Below are positions 12,825-21,390 of a stretch of 43,692 bases of DNA, one piece after another (position 1 is the first letter of the stretch; the number at the start of each line of letters is the position of its first letter). The stretch comes from an uncultured Myxococcales bacterium. Lineage in GTDB: Bacteria; Myxococcota_A; UBA9042. Position numbers and translations under genes: made by a program. Under the pieces are notes generated by a model. It searched no databases, was not told the origin of the DNA, and saw nothing but the letters and a program-made list of their open reading frames with translations. The DNA lies in assembly GCA_903919145.1 (NCBI GenBank), contig CAIXGW010000350.1:1-43692 (forward strand). The letters run 5' to 3'.

Positions 12825-14258
12825 ATGAACCAGAAGACCTCAATACTATTGGTGGATGACGACACTCTGTTGCTCAGGACCCTGGGCCGGGTGTTTGCCG
12901 CCGAAGGTTTCAAAGTCTGGCAGGCCGAGAGCGGACTTCGCGCCCTAGAAATTCTGCAGATTCAAAAGGTTGACATAGTGTTGACCGATCTCCAGATGCC
13001 GGGCATGGACGGCTTGGAGCTGACCGCGCGGATGCGGCGTCAGTTTCCGGCGGTCGGTGTCGTGGTCTTGACGGGGCAGGACTCGCTGGGGACCTGCGTA
13101 GAGGCAATGCGGGCTGGGGCGCTGGATTTCCTGCCCAAGTCTGCGGATACCGAGACGGTGATCACCACGATCGCGCTCCTAGCTGACGCCCTGCTAAACA
13201 ACACCGGTAGTATCCCAAACGCCGCGCTGGCTTGCCGGTCTGCCGCGATGCACACCTTGGTGGACCAGCTGCCGCGCATCGCCCAGAGCTCGGCCACGGT
13301 GCTGATTCAAGGCGAAACTGGAACTGGCAAAGAAGTGATGGCGCGGCTGTTGCACGCCCAATCACCCCGAGCTGACAAGCCCTTTGTGGCGATCAACTGC
13401 GGGGCGATTCCAGAACATCTTGCCGAATCAGAGCTATTTGGCCACGTTCGCGGCGCATTCACAGGGGCGATTGACAAGCGAGTCGGCCACATCTTGGCCG
13501 CAGACGGCGGCACCTTGTTTCTGGACGAAGTTGCCGACCTGCCACTGCATCTTCAGGTCAAACTGCTGCGGGTCCTGCAAAATCGCGAAGTGGTCCCGGT
13601 GGGCTCTACCCAGCCGATGCCTGTGAATGTGCGGATCCTGGCTGCGACCCACCGCGACTTGAGGGCGCTGATCGAGACCAACCAGTTTCGCAGCGACCTG
13701 TACTACCGCTTGGCCGTGCTCAAGTTGGTGGTGCCGCCCCTGCGAGAGCGCCGAGACGACATCGCCGATCTCGCCGTTCTGTTTGCTGGGCGCCACGGAG
13801 CGATGGCAGGGCAGACGGTGACCCTAACCCCAGAGGTCGTGGAGTGGCTGCAGATTCAGCCATGGTGTGGCAATGTCCGCGAGCTGGAGAGCGCAGTGAC
13901 GCGGCTGGTTCTGCTCAGTGCGAACAACCCGGTGACGATGGCCGACGTCGAAGCCCTTGCGGATCGGGTGCTGGACTACCCCGCGATTGCGACCACCAGG
14001 CACCAAGAGATTCCCGGGGGCCCTGGGCAGGCGGGGATGGTCGAGCACCCAAAGGCGGCTGAGGGCGACCTTCTGACCCAGGTAGGACCACCGATGCCGC
14101 TGGCTAAGCTGGAACGGCTTACGATCATTGCGACTCTAGAGCGGTGCAGCGGTAATCGCAGCGCGACAGCCAAAGCGTTGGGGATCAAGCGCACGACCCT
14201 GGTAGAAAAGCTGCGCCGACTTGGGCTGGGCCAGGAGCGGAACTCCAAAGGAGAGTAG
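12825..14258 (+). CDS. Sigma-54-dependent response regulator, NtrC family
   Basis: A 477-residue transcription activator with three domains. The receiver has DDD at 11-13, Asp55 in LTDLQMP and a PKS lysine near 105. The AAA+ sigma-54 interaction domain has Walker A GETGTGKE (163-170), the sigma-54 contact loop GAFTGA (210-215) and Walker B TLFLDEV (about 230-236). The C-terminal Fis-type helix-turn-helix (about 430-465) carries the GNRSATAKALGIKRTTL pattern. The protein would open sigma-54 promoters when phosphorylated. The start at 12825 is set by AGAGG five bases upstream and by the receiver beginning immediately; the frame extends further upstream only as non-coding-like sequence. It is the sole DNA-binding output among five neighbouring histidine kinases, so it is the likely endpoint of their phosphorelay. 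Target promoters are not identified. Confidence 0.95.
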   Translation: MNQKTSILLVDDDTLLLRTLGRVFAAEGFKVWQAESGLRALEILQIQKVDIVLTDLQMPGMDGLELTARMRRQFPAVGVVVLTGQDSLGTCVEAMRAGALDFLPKSADTETVITTIALLADALLNNTGSIPNAALACRSAAMHTLVDQLPRIAQSSATVLIQGETGTGKEVMARLLHAQSPRADKPFVAINCGAIPEHLAESELFGHVRGAFTGAIDKRVGHILAADGGTLFLDEVADLPLHLQVKLLRVLQNREVVPVGSTQPMPVNVRILAATHRDLRALIETNQFRSDLYYRLAVLKLVVPPLRERRDDIADLAVLFAGRHGAMAGQTVTLTPEVVEWLQIQPWCGNVRELESAVTRLVLLSANNPVTMADVEALADRVLDYPAIATTRHQEIPGGPGQAGMVEHPKAAEGDLLTQVGPPMPLAKLERLTIIATLERCSGNRSATAKALGIKRTTLVEKLRRLGLGQERNSKGE

Positions 14259-14457
14259 ATGTTCAGGCGTCAATCCAGAACACTAGCCCCTGCGGCGGCG
14301 TTTTCGCTGTCGATTGGCGACTGTCGTGATCATGGCATGCAGCACCGTCAAATTAATGACATGTCAACGAGTCCACAGCTCTTGGGCTCATTTCAGCGCA
14401 CAAGCAAAGATGGGTCATGTCGATTCCCTGCCCTCCCTTAGCCAGAGGTGATTGCCG

Positions 14458-16203
14458 ATGAGTGCTAACACTGAAGTCGCCATGCAGGCTGAAATCTTGC
14501 GACTGCATACCCAGTTACAGACCATCGAAGAACGGCACAGCCGCAAAATGGCCGTATTGACCGACCAGCTGGAGCGGTTGCAGGCCAAGCAGCCCAGCGG
14601 TGGCGACCAAGGTCTCGCGGCCACCCGTCTAGAGTTTGCCACCCGCGCCGCGGGGCTGGGGATCTGGGAGTGGGACATGAGCAGCGGCGCGATGGTGTGG
14701 GACGCCCGCATGCGCCAAATCTACGGCTTGGCCCCAGACGCAGAAGTGAGCTATGCGAGCTGGCAGGCCCAGCTGCTGCCGGAATACACCGTGGCCGTTG
14801 ACGCGGCCATGCGCAACCTCCTGGACAACCCGGGCAGCTGCGAAGTGGAGTTCCAGATCCGCAGAGCTGACGGCGAGAAGCGGTTCATTCGCTCGGTCGC
14901 ATCCCTGGTTACAGGCGCGCAGGGCGAACTGCGGCTGATTGGCGTCGATTGGGACGACACGCGTGCCCTGCTTGCAGCGGAAGAGGCCCGCAGAAACGCC
15001 ACGGCCCAGCAGCGCGCCAATGGCCTGCTCATCCAGTCGGCCACCGTGCGCGATGAGTTCTTGGCGGCGATGAGCCACGAGCTGCGGACCCCGCTCAACG
15101 CGGTGCTGGGCCTTGCTGAGATGCTTCTGGAGGGCATGCACGGCGAGCTGACCGCGCCCCAGGCGCACAGCATCCAGACGATTGAAGAGAGCGGCCGCCA
15201 CCTGCTTGAATTGATTAGTGACATCCTGGAGGCCAGGACGATTGAATCCAGCGCGGTTGAACTGCACCCTGGCTGGGTGGACGTGGATCTGCTCGTGGAA
15301 ACGGTCCAGCGGCACCATGCCCCAGCGGCGACCCGCAAGAGGCTGCGAATGACCTTTGAGGTCGCGCAGGGCCTCAGGCCTCTGTGGGCAGACGAGCGCC
15401 GTCTCCAGCAAATGCTGAGCAATCTCGTGAGCAACGCCATCAAGTTCACGCCCGAAGCCGGCGAGGTGCAAGTGCGGCTGCAGCCGGACGCCCTTCGCAC
15501 TGCGCTGACAATTTCTGTGCAGGACACCGGGATCGGCATTGCAGACGCGGACATCCAGCGCCTGTTTGAGCCCTTTGTGCAGTTGGAGACTGGGCTGGAC
15601 AGGCGCTATGGCGGCACCGGACTTGGGCTGTCCTTGGTGCGGACGTTGACAGAACTGCACGGAGGCGAGGTCAGCGTCAACAGCACCCCGGGGCGCGGCA
15701 GCACCTTCTTGTTGACCTTGCCCCTCCATTCGCCCAGAGCAATGGAGTCAGTCCCTCGTCACAATCGCACCGACAGCGCCAATGGTGGGCCGCACAATCG
15801 CCCCGACCGGCCGCCGCTGCTACTGGTAGCTGAGGACAACGACGCCAATTTTGAGATGATGGATGCCTACTTGACAGCCCAGAGCTACCGGGTCGCCCGT
15901 GCCGCGGACGGCATGGAGGCCGTCGCCCAGTGCCGCACTCTGCGCCCCGATTTGGTGCTGATGGACATCCAGATGCCTGGGATGGACGGATTGGAGGCCA
16001 CGCGACTGTTGCGCGCCGAGGCGGACGTCAAAGTGGCACGAGTGCCAATTGTCGCGGTGACGGCGTTGGCACTTCCTGGGGACAAGGAACGCTGCATGGC
16101 CGCGGGCGTAGATGGGTACTTGGCCAAGCCGGTCAGCCTGCACACCCTGACTGCGACGATCACGCGACTGCTGGCGGCCACTGGCGGCGCGCTTCGCAAA
16201 TAG
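14458..16203 (+). CDS. Hybrid histidine kinase (coiled coil, PAS, HisKA, HATPase, REC)
   Basis: A 581-residue cytoplasmic kinase. An N-terminal coiled coil (about 5-45) is followed by a PAS domain (about 60-170; GLGIWEWDM start), HisKA with His207 (MSHELRTPLN), HATPase_c (SNAIKF, DTGIGIA, GGTGLGL) and a receiver with Asp503 (LMDIQMPGMDG) and AKP. AGAGGTG at 14444-14450, eight bases before the ATG, fixes the start. After the H-box helix the usual DLLDLARI is DILEARTI, a small divergence from the paralogues at 7858 and 11459. No membrane segment is present. It lies 199 bp downstream of the NtrC-type regulator on the same strand and could share its transcript. It is convergent with the pseudokinase gene at 16398. 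Confidence 0.95.
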   Translation: MSANTEVAMQAEILRLHTQLQTIEERHSRKMAVLTDQLERLQAKQPSGGDQGLAATRLEFATRAAGLGIWEWDMSSGAMVWDARMRQIYGLAPDAEVSYASWQAQLLPEYTVAVDAAMRNLLDNPGSCEVEFQIRRADGEKRFIRSVASLVTGAQGELRLIGVDWDDTRALLAAEEARRNATAQQRANGLLIQSATVRDEFLAAMSHELRTPLNAVLGLAEMLLEGMHGELTAPQAHSIQTIEESGRHLLELISDILEARTIESSAVELHPGWVDVDLLVETVQRHHAPAATRKRLRMTFEVAQGLRPLWADERRLQQMLSNLVSNAIKFTPEAGEVQVRLQPDALRTALTISVQDTGIGIADADIQRLFEPFVQLETGLDRRYGGTGLGLSLVRTLTELHGGEVSVNSTPGRGSTFLLTLPLHSPRAMESVPRHNRTDSANGGPHNRPDRPPLLLVAEDNDANFEMMDAYLTAQSYRVARAADGMEAVAQCRTLRPDLVLMDIQMPGMDGLEATRLLRAEADVKVARVPIVAVTALALPGDKERCMAAGVDGYLAKPVSLHTLTATITRLLAATGGALRK

Positions 16204-16397
16204 GCGGTCGTCGATCTGCGAACAGGTCTCAGCCCTATGCGGCCCGCTGGGCAAACAAGAGGCCCTCTCTTGGAGAAAGAACAAGAGCTCCCGTGTGGTT
16301 GGCCATGCACAGCGGGGCGGAGCCACCAAGCTCGCCTGTGACGAGACGCTGCGATGGTCCCCCGGCCATTCGATCCAATGGCGTCTGCCGACGGCGC

Positions 16398-17618
16398 CTA
16401 GAGGGACGAATCTCCGCGGCTTTTGCGGCGGAAGATCTGCTGGACCGTGGTGCGCTGCAGTTTCGCACAACTCAAGTCCATGTGCGTATCGCGGGAACTG
16501 TTTGATTGTTCTGGCTTGTTGTCCGGCGAATTGGTTTGGACAGTGGCCCGCCGACTGCTGCGTTCAGCCAGCACCATCTGTGCAGCAAACTGTGCAAGGG
16601 TTGGGCGCCTCGCCGGGTCCAGGGCCAGAGCGCGCGTCACGGGTTCGACAAATTCCTGGGTAGACTCTGGCAGCCAAAGCCGCAACATGGGCGAGCGTCC
16701 GCGCCCTGCCCCAACGACCATCGTCCGCGGTTGACCCAAGTCGCCAAAGGGCGACCGGCCTGTTGCCAGAACAAAGGCTATGGCGCCAAGAGCAAAAACC
16801 TCCGACTCCGGCGTGGGCAGCCCTCCTTGCAGAAGCTCTGGAGCGAGCCCGACGAGCTGCCAAGGGGTGCAAAACTCCAGAATTCGCTGGCTCGGCACCG
16901 GTGGAAGGGGCGGCGGGATCAGCTGGTAGATCTGACGGCCCGCTGGCCCAGCCTGCATGGTCACGGTGGACAAGCTGAGTTGACCATGCGTGAGACCTAA
17001 GCTATGCAGTCCTAGAAGAATTTCAGCCACCGTCACCAGCACGCTAGCCGTCTGCCGCTGACCAACTCCCCGAACCTGGTCGTGCGGCCTCACCAGCTCG
17101 CTCAATGGCCTACCTTGGCCAAGGTCCCACGCCGTCAGCCAGCCACCGCTTCCCGCCATAGGCTCCAAGGCCGGTGCCATGCCCGCAATACGTTGCCGCA
17201 GCAGTTGTTCATACAGCGCTGTCCACTGGCGGTACGCTGGTGCCAACTCGGCCACACAGGGCGCGGCGGTGAGGTGACCCTGCCAATTTGGCTGGTCCGT
17301 CTCTGGCGCCGCGGCCCTTGGCAGCCCCGTAGCGTCTTGCGCCGCCAACGGTTGGCCCTGGGGCGGTTGCGCTGCGACCAGGGCTACGGACCATGTCAGG
17401 GGCGCCGCGGAGTCTACCCTCGTGCACACAAACTGGTCGCCCAATGCGCTGCCGACCACCGGCGGAGCGACGGAGCTCGCCCCCATCAGCCAACCGCGCC
17501 GGCCATCGTGGGTGCAGAGGGCGGTCAGGCCGATACCGGCGCAGTGCGGGCAAAAGTACTGCCCCCCCTCGCTGGTGGTGGCTCGCCAGACTTCTGCCGG
17601 CGTAGGCGAGAAGCGCAT
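16398..17618 (-). CDS. Zinc-ribbon pseudokinase (Ser/Thr kinase-like, inactive)
   Basis: A protein of about 406 residues whose N-terminus looks like a small zinc ribbon (Cys23, Cys26, Cys35 in YFCPHC...LC). A linker of about 80 residues leads into a protein-kinase-like domain. A hinge-like segment (GSGGWLTAWDLGQGRPLSEL, about 157-176), the catalytic-loop position and an APE-like GLAPELL (257-263) are visible, as are the DVWALG-type EVFALG and an RRPT near the end. At the catalytic loop, HRDLKPxN is replaced by HGQLSLST (211-218). No DFG and no Gly-rich loop with a Lys are seen, so phosphotransfer is unlikely. The C-terminal 45 residues are polar and probably disordered. The frame is open to a TTG at 17678, but ATG 17618 is preferred; neither has a ribosome site. 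It has the same architecture signature (zinc ribbon plus HGQL) as the protein at 26906. Confidence 0.75.
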   Translation of the reverse strand: MRFSPTPAEVWRATTSEGGQYFCPHCAGIGLTALCTHDGRRGWLMGASSVAPPVVGSALGDQFVCTRVDSAAPLTWSVALVAAQPPQGQPLAAQDATGLPRAAAPETDQPNWQGHLTAAPCVAELAPAYRQWTALYEQLLRQRIAGMAPALEPMAGSGGWLTAWDLGQGRPLSELVRPHDQVRGVGQRQTASVLVTVAEILLGLHSLGLTHGQLSLSTVTMQAGPAGRQIYQLIPPPLPPVPSQRILEFCTPWQLVGLAPELLQGGLPTPESEVFALGAIAFVLATGRSPFGDLGQPRTMVVGAGRGRSPMLRLWLPESTQEFVEPVTRALALDPARRPTLAQFAAQMVLAERSSRRATVQTNSPDNKPEQSNSSRDTHMDLSCAKLQRTTVQQIFRRKSRGDSSL

Positions 17619-18233
17619 GGTCTGACGAAAGTTATCCACCGTCCCCCAACAAAGGCGCCAAGAGTGCGGCGCAGCCAATCGCTAGGGCAAGGTGTCGTGT
17701 ACCGATCCCCGCCCTCTGGAGATTGGTGAAGCAAGATCCGTGCCAGCGGTTGAAAGGCACAATTTCAATCGATCAGCCGATGCGCATCGCCCAATCCGAG
17801 GCATCCCCATGAGCCCATGGGCGACGGCCGACGCGGACAGTGACCAGGCGCGTGCAGGTCCTCTAGTGGTTGCGCGGCCTGACCGCTGGGTGGCGAACGG
17901 ACCGAAAGATTCTCGCCAAAAAAACAGCAAGGGCCGCGCGAGAGTGCTGCGCGGCCCTTGCTGGGTGGGTGAGAGCAGTAGCGCAGCGACCGCGCGGCTT
18001 GTCAACAGTAAAGATCAACTATTTCAATGTCATATGGGTGACGCACACTGCCAATAGGATGACGTTTTGGCCCGCCGGTGTCAGCGGTCCGCCGCCTGTC
18101 CGCGCCCAACAGGCCGTCGCCCCGCCCCTCTCTGCCAACGTGAACTGAGACACGGAAGCTCAGGAAGGTTACCTTGGGGCCAAGAGGTGTGCCGTGGTCG
18201 AGCGAAGCGAAGAAAAGACCGTAGGCGACACGT
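17619..18233. other. Intergenic stretch between two minus-strand kinase-like genes
   Basis: This holds the terminator at 17918-17962 and whatever promoter serves the pseudokinase. The 270 bases between the stop of the Ser/Thr kinase (18234) and that terminator contain no convincing open frame on either strand. A small RNA or a long 3' untranslated region is possible. Confidence 0.45.
17918..17962 (-). terminator. Rho-independent terminator, leftward
   Basis: A perfect 14-bp stem (17926-17939 with 17949-17962, AGCAAGGGCCGCGC and its complement) has a 9-base loop. On the minus strand it is followed by seven T (17924-17918). It would end leftward transcription from the Ser/Thr kinase gene. Confidence 0.85.
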
Positions 18234-20141
18234 CTATTCGCTCAACAAGGCAGCATGGCTATCCCACACTTGGCGGACACCAGCCGCACGCTGCTCAATA
18301 CGCCGGCGCAGGCGCGCGAAGACGTACTGCGACCGCAGGGGCGCGAGGGCGGGGCATCGATCCAACCACTGTAAATCATAGAGGTCGGCATCGGCCGCGT
18401 CGGCAAGCAAGCCAAGCGCGTGCGAAGCGTCGTCTTCCGCCAGCAGTTCGCACGCCAATTGCGCAAACAGAGCGTGCAGGCGTGAGCCAACGGCCGTACG
18501 CTCAATCGCACCCAAGACCATCGCACGGTCGGCGGCGGCCAGTTGCCCCGTCAGCAGCTTGAGGTCGTAGATCCGCGCATATTGCAGCGGCGGCGACAGC
18601 ACTGCGCCGGATTCGGGCATCCGCGACTCGGCGAGCGACCGACCTGCCCAATAAGAGAGGCGCGCACGATGCACTTCGCGGTGGTCGCGGTCGGCCGTCG
18701 TCTGTGCTGGAACCGCCAGCAGGTCCGTCACCGCCTGCCAGCGTTCTTGCAGCCCCAGGGAGCGCACCAGCTCCCACTGTGGATCGCGGTTGGTCGGATC
18801 GTAGGCGAGCGCCAACTGCAGGCGCATCTCCGCATCAGAGACCAACCCGATCTCAAGCAGGATTCGACCCACGACCTCGTGCGCGCGGGCCAACTGCGGC
18901 GCTCGACGCAGCGCCTCGCAAGCGGCCTGAAGGGCGGTCGGCATCTGCTGGCCACACAGCGCGACGACCGCAACGGCGATGCGCGGCTCACCCATCTCGG
19001 GCGCCAACATCACCGCCTGATGGGCCGCTGCGCGTGCTTGCGCCATTTGTGCGGGGTAGCTTTCCGGTGTGGCCAGCAATCGCGCCTTGGCCATCGCTTG
19101 GGCCGACAGCAGCATCGGATCTTCGGGCATGAGCGCGAGCGCCTCGCCCAGCAGCCCGACCGCATCCGTAGCATCGCCATACCAATGCATCGCGCCGTCA
19201 TGACGCGACCGCATAAACAGCTGCAATGCGTCGAGGCTGCGTGGCGTTACACTGCGCGACTGACCCGTGGGGCGACTGCCGATCCGCTGCAACCGCTCAA
19301 GGACCGCCAGCGCAGTGGCGGGCCGCTGGTGCGGCTCTGTAGCGAGACAATGGTGAACCAGTGCCTGCAAAGCCTGCGGGGCGTCGACGCGCAGGGCCGC
19401 GACCACGGGCGGCGGACGGTCAAGGCGCAAAGTGGCGGTACGCAGCCAGCTTTCAGCCTGCCATGCCGGCTCACCGGTCAGCATTTCATACAGGATCAGG
19501 CCCAATGCGTAGATATCGGCGCAGGCATTGATGGCACTGCCCGCGACCTGCTCAGGCGCCATGTACGCGGGTGTCCCCGCAAAGGCGAAGCTGCCCGATG
19601 ACTTCGCGGCGACAGCGATGCCAAAATCGCTAATGATCACACGACCGCTGACATCGAGCAGCACGTTGTCGGGCTTGAGATCGCGATGCACAATCCCCGC
19701 CGCATGAATCGCCGCGAGCCCGGCGCAAATCCCTTCGCCGATGTGCAGTGTTTGTGCAATCGGCAACTGCTGGTGCTGCCGCAAGTGCGCGGCGAGCGAA
19801 ACGCCGTCAATCAGCTCCATCGTCAAGAAGCGCCTCTGCTCATCTTGGCCGACGTCGAACACTCGCGCCACGTTGGTGTGGCTGACCTTGCGCGCAATGC
19901 GCAGCTCTTGCAGCAGGGACATCCACATCTCGTTGGAGGCGACCGTGCTTGCGCGCAAGACCTTTAGGGCAACGGCCTCATCGAGCATCAGGTCGTGGAC
20001 GGCGTAGACGTGACCCATTCCACCTGATCCAACGAGTCGATCGAGCCGGTAGCGTCCCGCGACGACCCCGCCCAACGGCAAAGGGGCCGGGTCTCTGGCG
20101 TCGAAGTCGCCCTCCACTGGCAAAGTGTCCCAAGCGTTCAC
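18234..20141 (-). CDS. Hanks-type Ser/Thr protein kinase with TPR-like C-terminal half
   Basis: A 635-residue kinase with all catalytic elements: Gly-rich loop GSGGMG (about 38-43), Lys60 in VALKVL, an alpha-C Glu near 79, HRDLKPDN (152-159), DFG (172-174), MAPEQ and DIYALG. The C-terminal half (about 300-635) is Ala/Leu-rich helical sequence with degenerate TPR-like repeats (DAVGLLGEALALMPEDP, DAEMRLQLALAYDP), a common fusion in Myxococcota that may bind protein partners. There is no transmembrane segment. A GTG start at 20141 is chosen because GAGGAG sits nine bases upstream; the in-frame TTG at 20150 directly abuts that ribosome site. A strong terminator lies 272 bp downstream. It is divergent from panB, with a REP-like repeat in between. 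Confidence 0.93.
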   Translation of the reverse strand: MNAWDTLPVEGDFDARDPAPLPLGGVVAGRYRLDRLVGSGGMGHVYAVHDLMLDEAVALKVLRASTVASNEMWMSLLQELRIARKVSHTNVARVFDVGQDEQRRFLTMELIDGVSLAAHLRQHQQLPIAQTLHIGEGICAGLAAIHAAGIVHRDLKPDNVLLDVSGRVIISDFGIAVAAKSSGSFAFAGTPAYMAPEQVAGSAINACADIYALGLILYEMLTGEPAWQAESWLRTATLRLDRPPPVVAALRVDAPQALQALVHHCLATEPHQRPATALAVLERLQRIGSRPTGQSRSVTPRSLDALQLFMRSRHDGAMHWYGDATDAVGLLGEALALMPEDPMLLSAQAMAKARLLATPESYPAQMAQARAAAHQAVMLAPEMGEPRIAVAVVALCGQQMPTALQAACEALRRAPQLARAHEVVGRILLEIGLVSDAEMRLQLALAYDPTNRDPQWELVRSLGLQERWQAVTDLLAVPAQTTADRDHREVHRARLSYWAGRSLAESRMPESGAVLSPPLQYARIYDLKLLTGQLAAADRAMVLGAIERTAVGSRLHALFAQLACELLAEDDASHALGLLADAADADLYDLQWLDRCPALAPLRSQYVFARLRRRIEQRAAGVRQVWDSHAALLSE

Positions 20142-20172
20142 GTCGCCCAACTCCTCAAGGCCGCATGGCGGC

Positions 20173-20309
20173 TACTACCCAAGACCGTTAATTCGATCCG
20201 GGCTCCGCCCGGTTCTTGTTCACAGGTCTTGGGTCCTACTGCTGGGTCTTCTTCCGTACCCAAAACCGCGTCCGTTCCGGAACCCGGAACGAACTTGGGG
20301 CTTGTGTGG
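20173..20309. repeat. REP-like nested palindromic repeat, copy 3
   Basis: This is about 137 bp matching both hairpins of 9995-10130 with scattered changes. Outer arms include ACCCAAGACC/GGTCTTGGGT (20177-20186 and 20225-20234), the inner stem is CCGGGC/GCCCGG (20198-20203 and 20207-20212, loop TCC), and GTTCCGGAAC is retained near 20274-20283. The stem change TAC to TCC and the compensated arm bases suggest selection for structure. It lies between the divergent kinase and panB genes, so it may overlap their promoters. Confidence 0.85.
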
Positions 20310-20371
20310 CTGCTGGGAATCCCCTACGCTGGGGCCATGGTGGGGTCTACCGAACCCTGGAGGCCACCCGA

Positions 20372-21370
20372 ATGAGCAAGCCCGTTCTGCCCACTGGTGT
20401 GCCCGAGGCGGCCGCCACCCCCAGCGCCACCCCCAGCGCCACACCCATCACAGCTGCGCCAGCGCCCAGTGCCCCCGGGCCGGCCTCGCCCAAGGCCCCG
20501 CGCGGCCTGTACGCTGTAGACGCTCCGCACGTCAGCCGCATCCGCGTCCATCACCTGAGCGAATTCAAGCGCCACCACCAGCGGATCACCGCGGTGACGT
20601 GCTACGACGCCACCTTTGCGCGGCTGGTCGACGCGGCCGGCATCGACGTGGTGCTGGTCGGCGACTCGCTGGGCAACGTCATTCAGGGCCAAGACACTAC
20701 GCTGCCGGTGACCGTCGACCACATCGTCTATCACACGGCGGCCGTGGCGCGCGGCCTGGAGCGGGCCCATCTGGTGGCCGACCTGCCGTTTCTCAGCTAC
20801 CGCAGTCCGGAGGTGGCGTTGGTGTCGGCCGGGCGGATGCTGGCCGAGGGCGGCGCTCACGCGGTCAAGCTAGAGGGCGGGGCCGAAGTCGCGCCGATCG
20901 TGCAAGCGCTGGTCCAGGCCGGCATCCCGGTGATGGGCCACATTGGGCTCACGCCGCAGTCGGTCCACGCCATGGGCGGCCACCGGGTCCAGGGGCGCGG
21001 AGACAAGGCCAGAAAGCGCCTGATCCAGGCAGCCCTGACCCTGCAAAAGGCCGGCTGCTATGCCCTGGTCCTGGAAGCAATCCCCGCAGAATTGGCGGAG
21101 GAAGTCACCGCCGCCCTGGCCATCCCGACCATCGGCATTGGCGCTGGCGATGGCTGCGACGGCCAGATTCTGGTCCTGTATGACATGCTGGGCCTCAATC
21201 CAAGCTTCAAGCCAAAGTTTGTCAAGCATTTTGCCCAGCTGGGCGAAGCCGTGGTCCACGCCCTGCGCAGCTATCGCAGCGAAGTGATGCACGGCACTTT
21301 CCCAGCAGCGGAGCACACCTACACCGATCCGACCGTGGCCAGCGCCCCGCGTCGCGACGTCGCCGGCTGA
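20372..21370 (+). CDS. panB: 3-methyl-2-oxobutanoate hydroxymethyltransferase
   Basis: PanB transfers a hydroxymethyl group from methylene-tetrahydrofolate to alpha-ketoisovalerate, giving ketopantoate, the first committed step to pantothenate and coenzyme A. Family motifs are clear: ITAVTCYDATFARLVDAAG, the Mg-binding GDSLGN, KLEGG, GHIGLTPQ, the catalytic Glu segment LEAIPAELA and TIGIGAG. The protein is 332 residues against the usual 260-280. The excess is an N-terminal Pro/Ala/Thr-rich tail (about residues 2-45, including a SATPSATP repeat) that looks disordered. The start at 20372 is supported by GGAGG eight bases upstream. panC follows after 20 bp, a standard pan operon. Confidence 0.97.
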   Translation: MSKPVLPTGVPEAAATPSATPSATPITAAPAPSAPGPASPKAPRGLYAVDAPHVSRIRVHHLSEFKRHHQRITAVTCYDATFARLVDAAGIDVVLVGDSLGNVIQGQDTTLPVTVDHIVYHTAAVARGLERAHLVADLPFLSYRSPEVALVSAGRMLAEGGAHAVKLEGGAEVAPIVQALVQAGIPVMGHIGLTPQSVHAMGGHRVQGRGDKARKRLIQAALTLQKAGCYALVLEAIPAELAEEVTAALAIPTIGIGAGDGCDGQILVLYDMLGLNPSFKPKFVKHFAQLGEAVVHALRSYRSEVMHGTFPAAEHTYTDPTVASAPRRDVAG

Positions 21371-21390
21371 CCCCGCAGCTCAAGGCTCCC

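Noticed and set aside
7631..14457. Sigma-54 promoters (TGGCAC-N5-TTGC) for the kinase genes
   Set aside because: Several TGGCA-like half sites were seen (for example near 7792 and 14334) but none had a matching -12 element.
14629..15729. Long minus-strand open frame (366 codons) opposite the kinase at 14458
   Set aside because: Composition is typical of an antisense shadow in GC-rich DNA; the plus frame has full kinase motifs.
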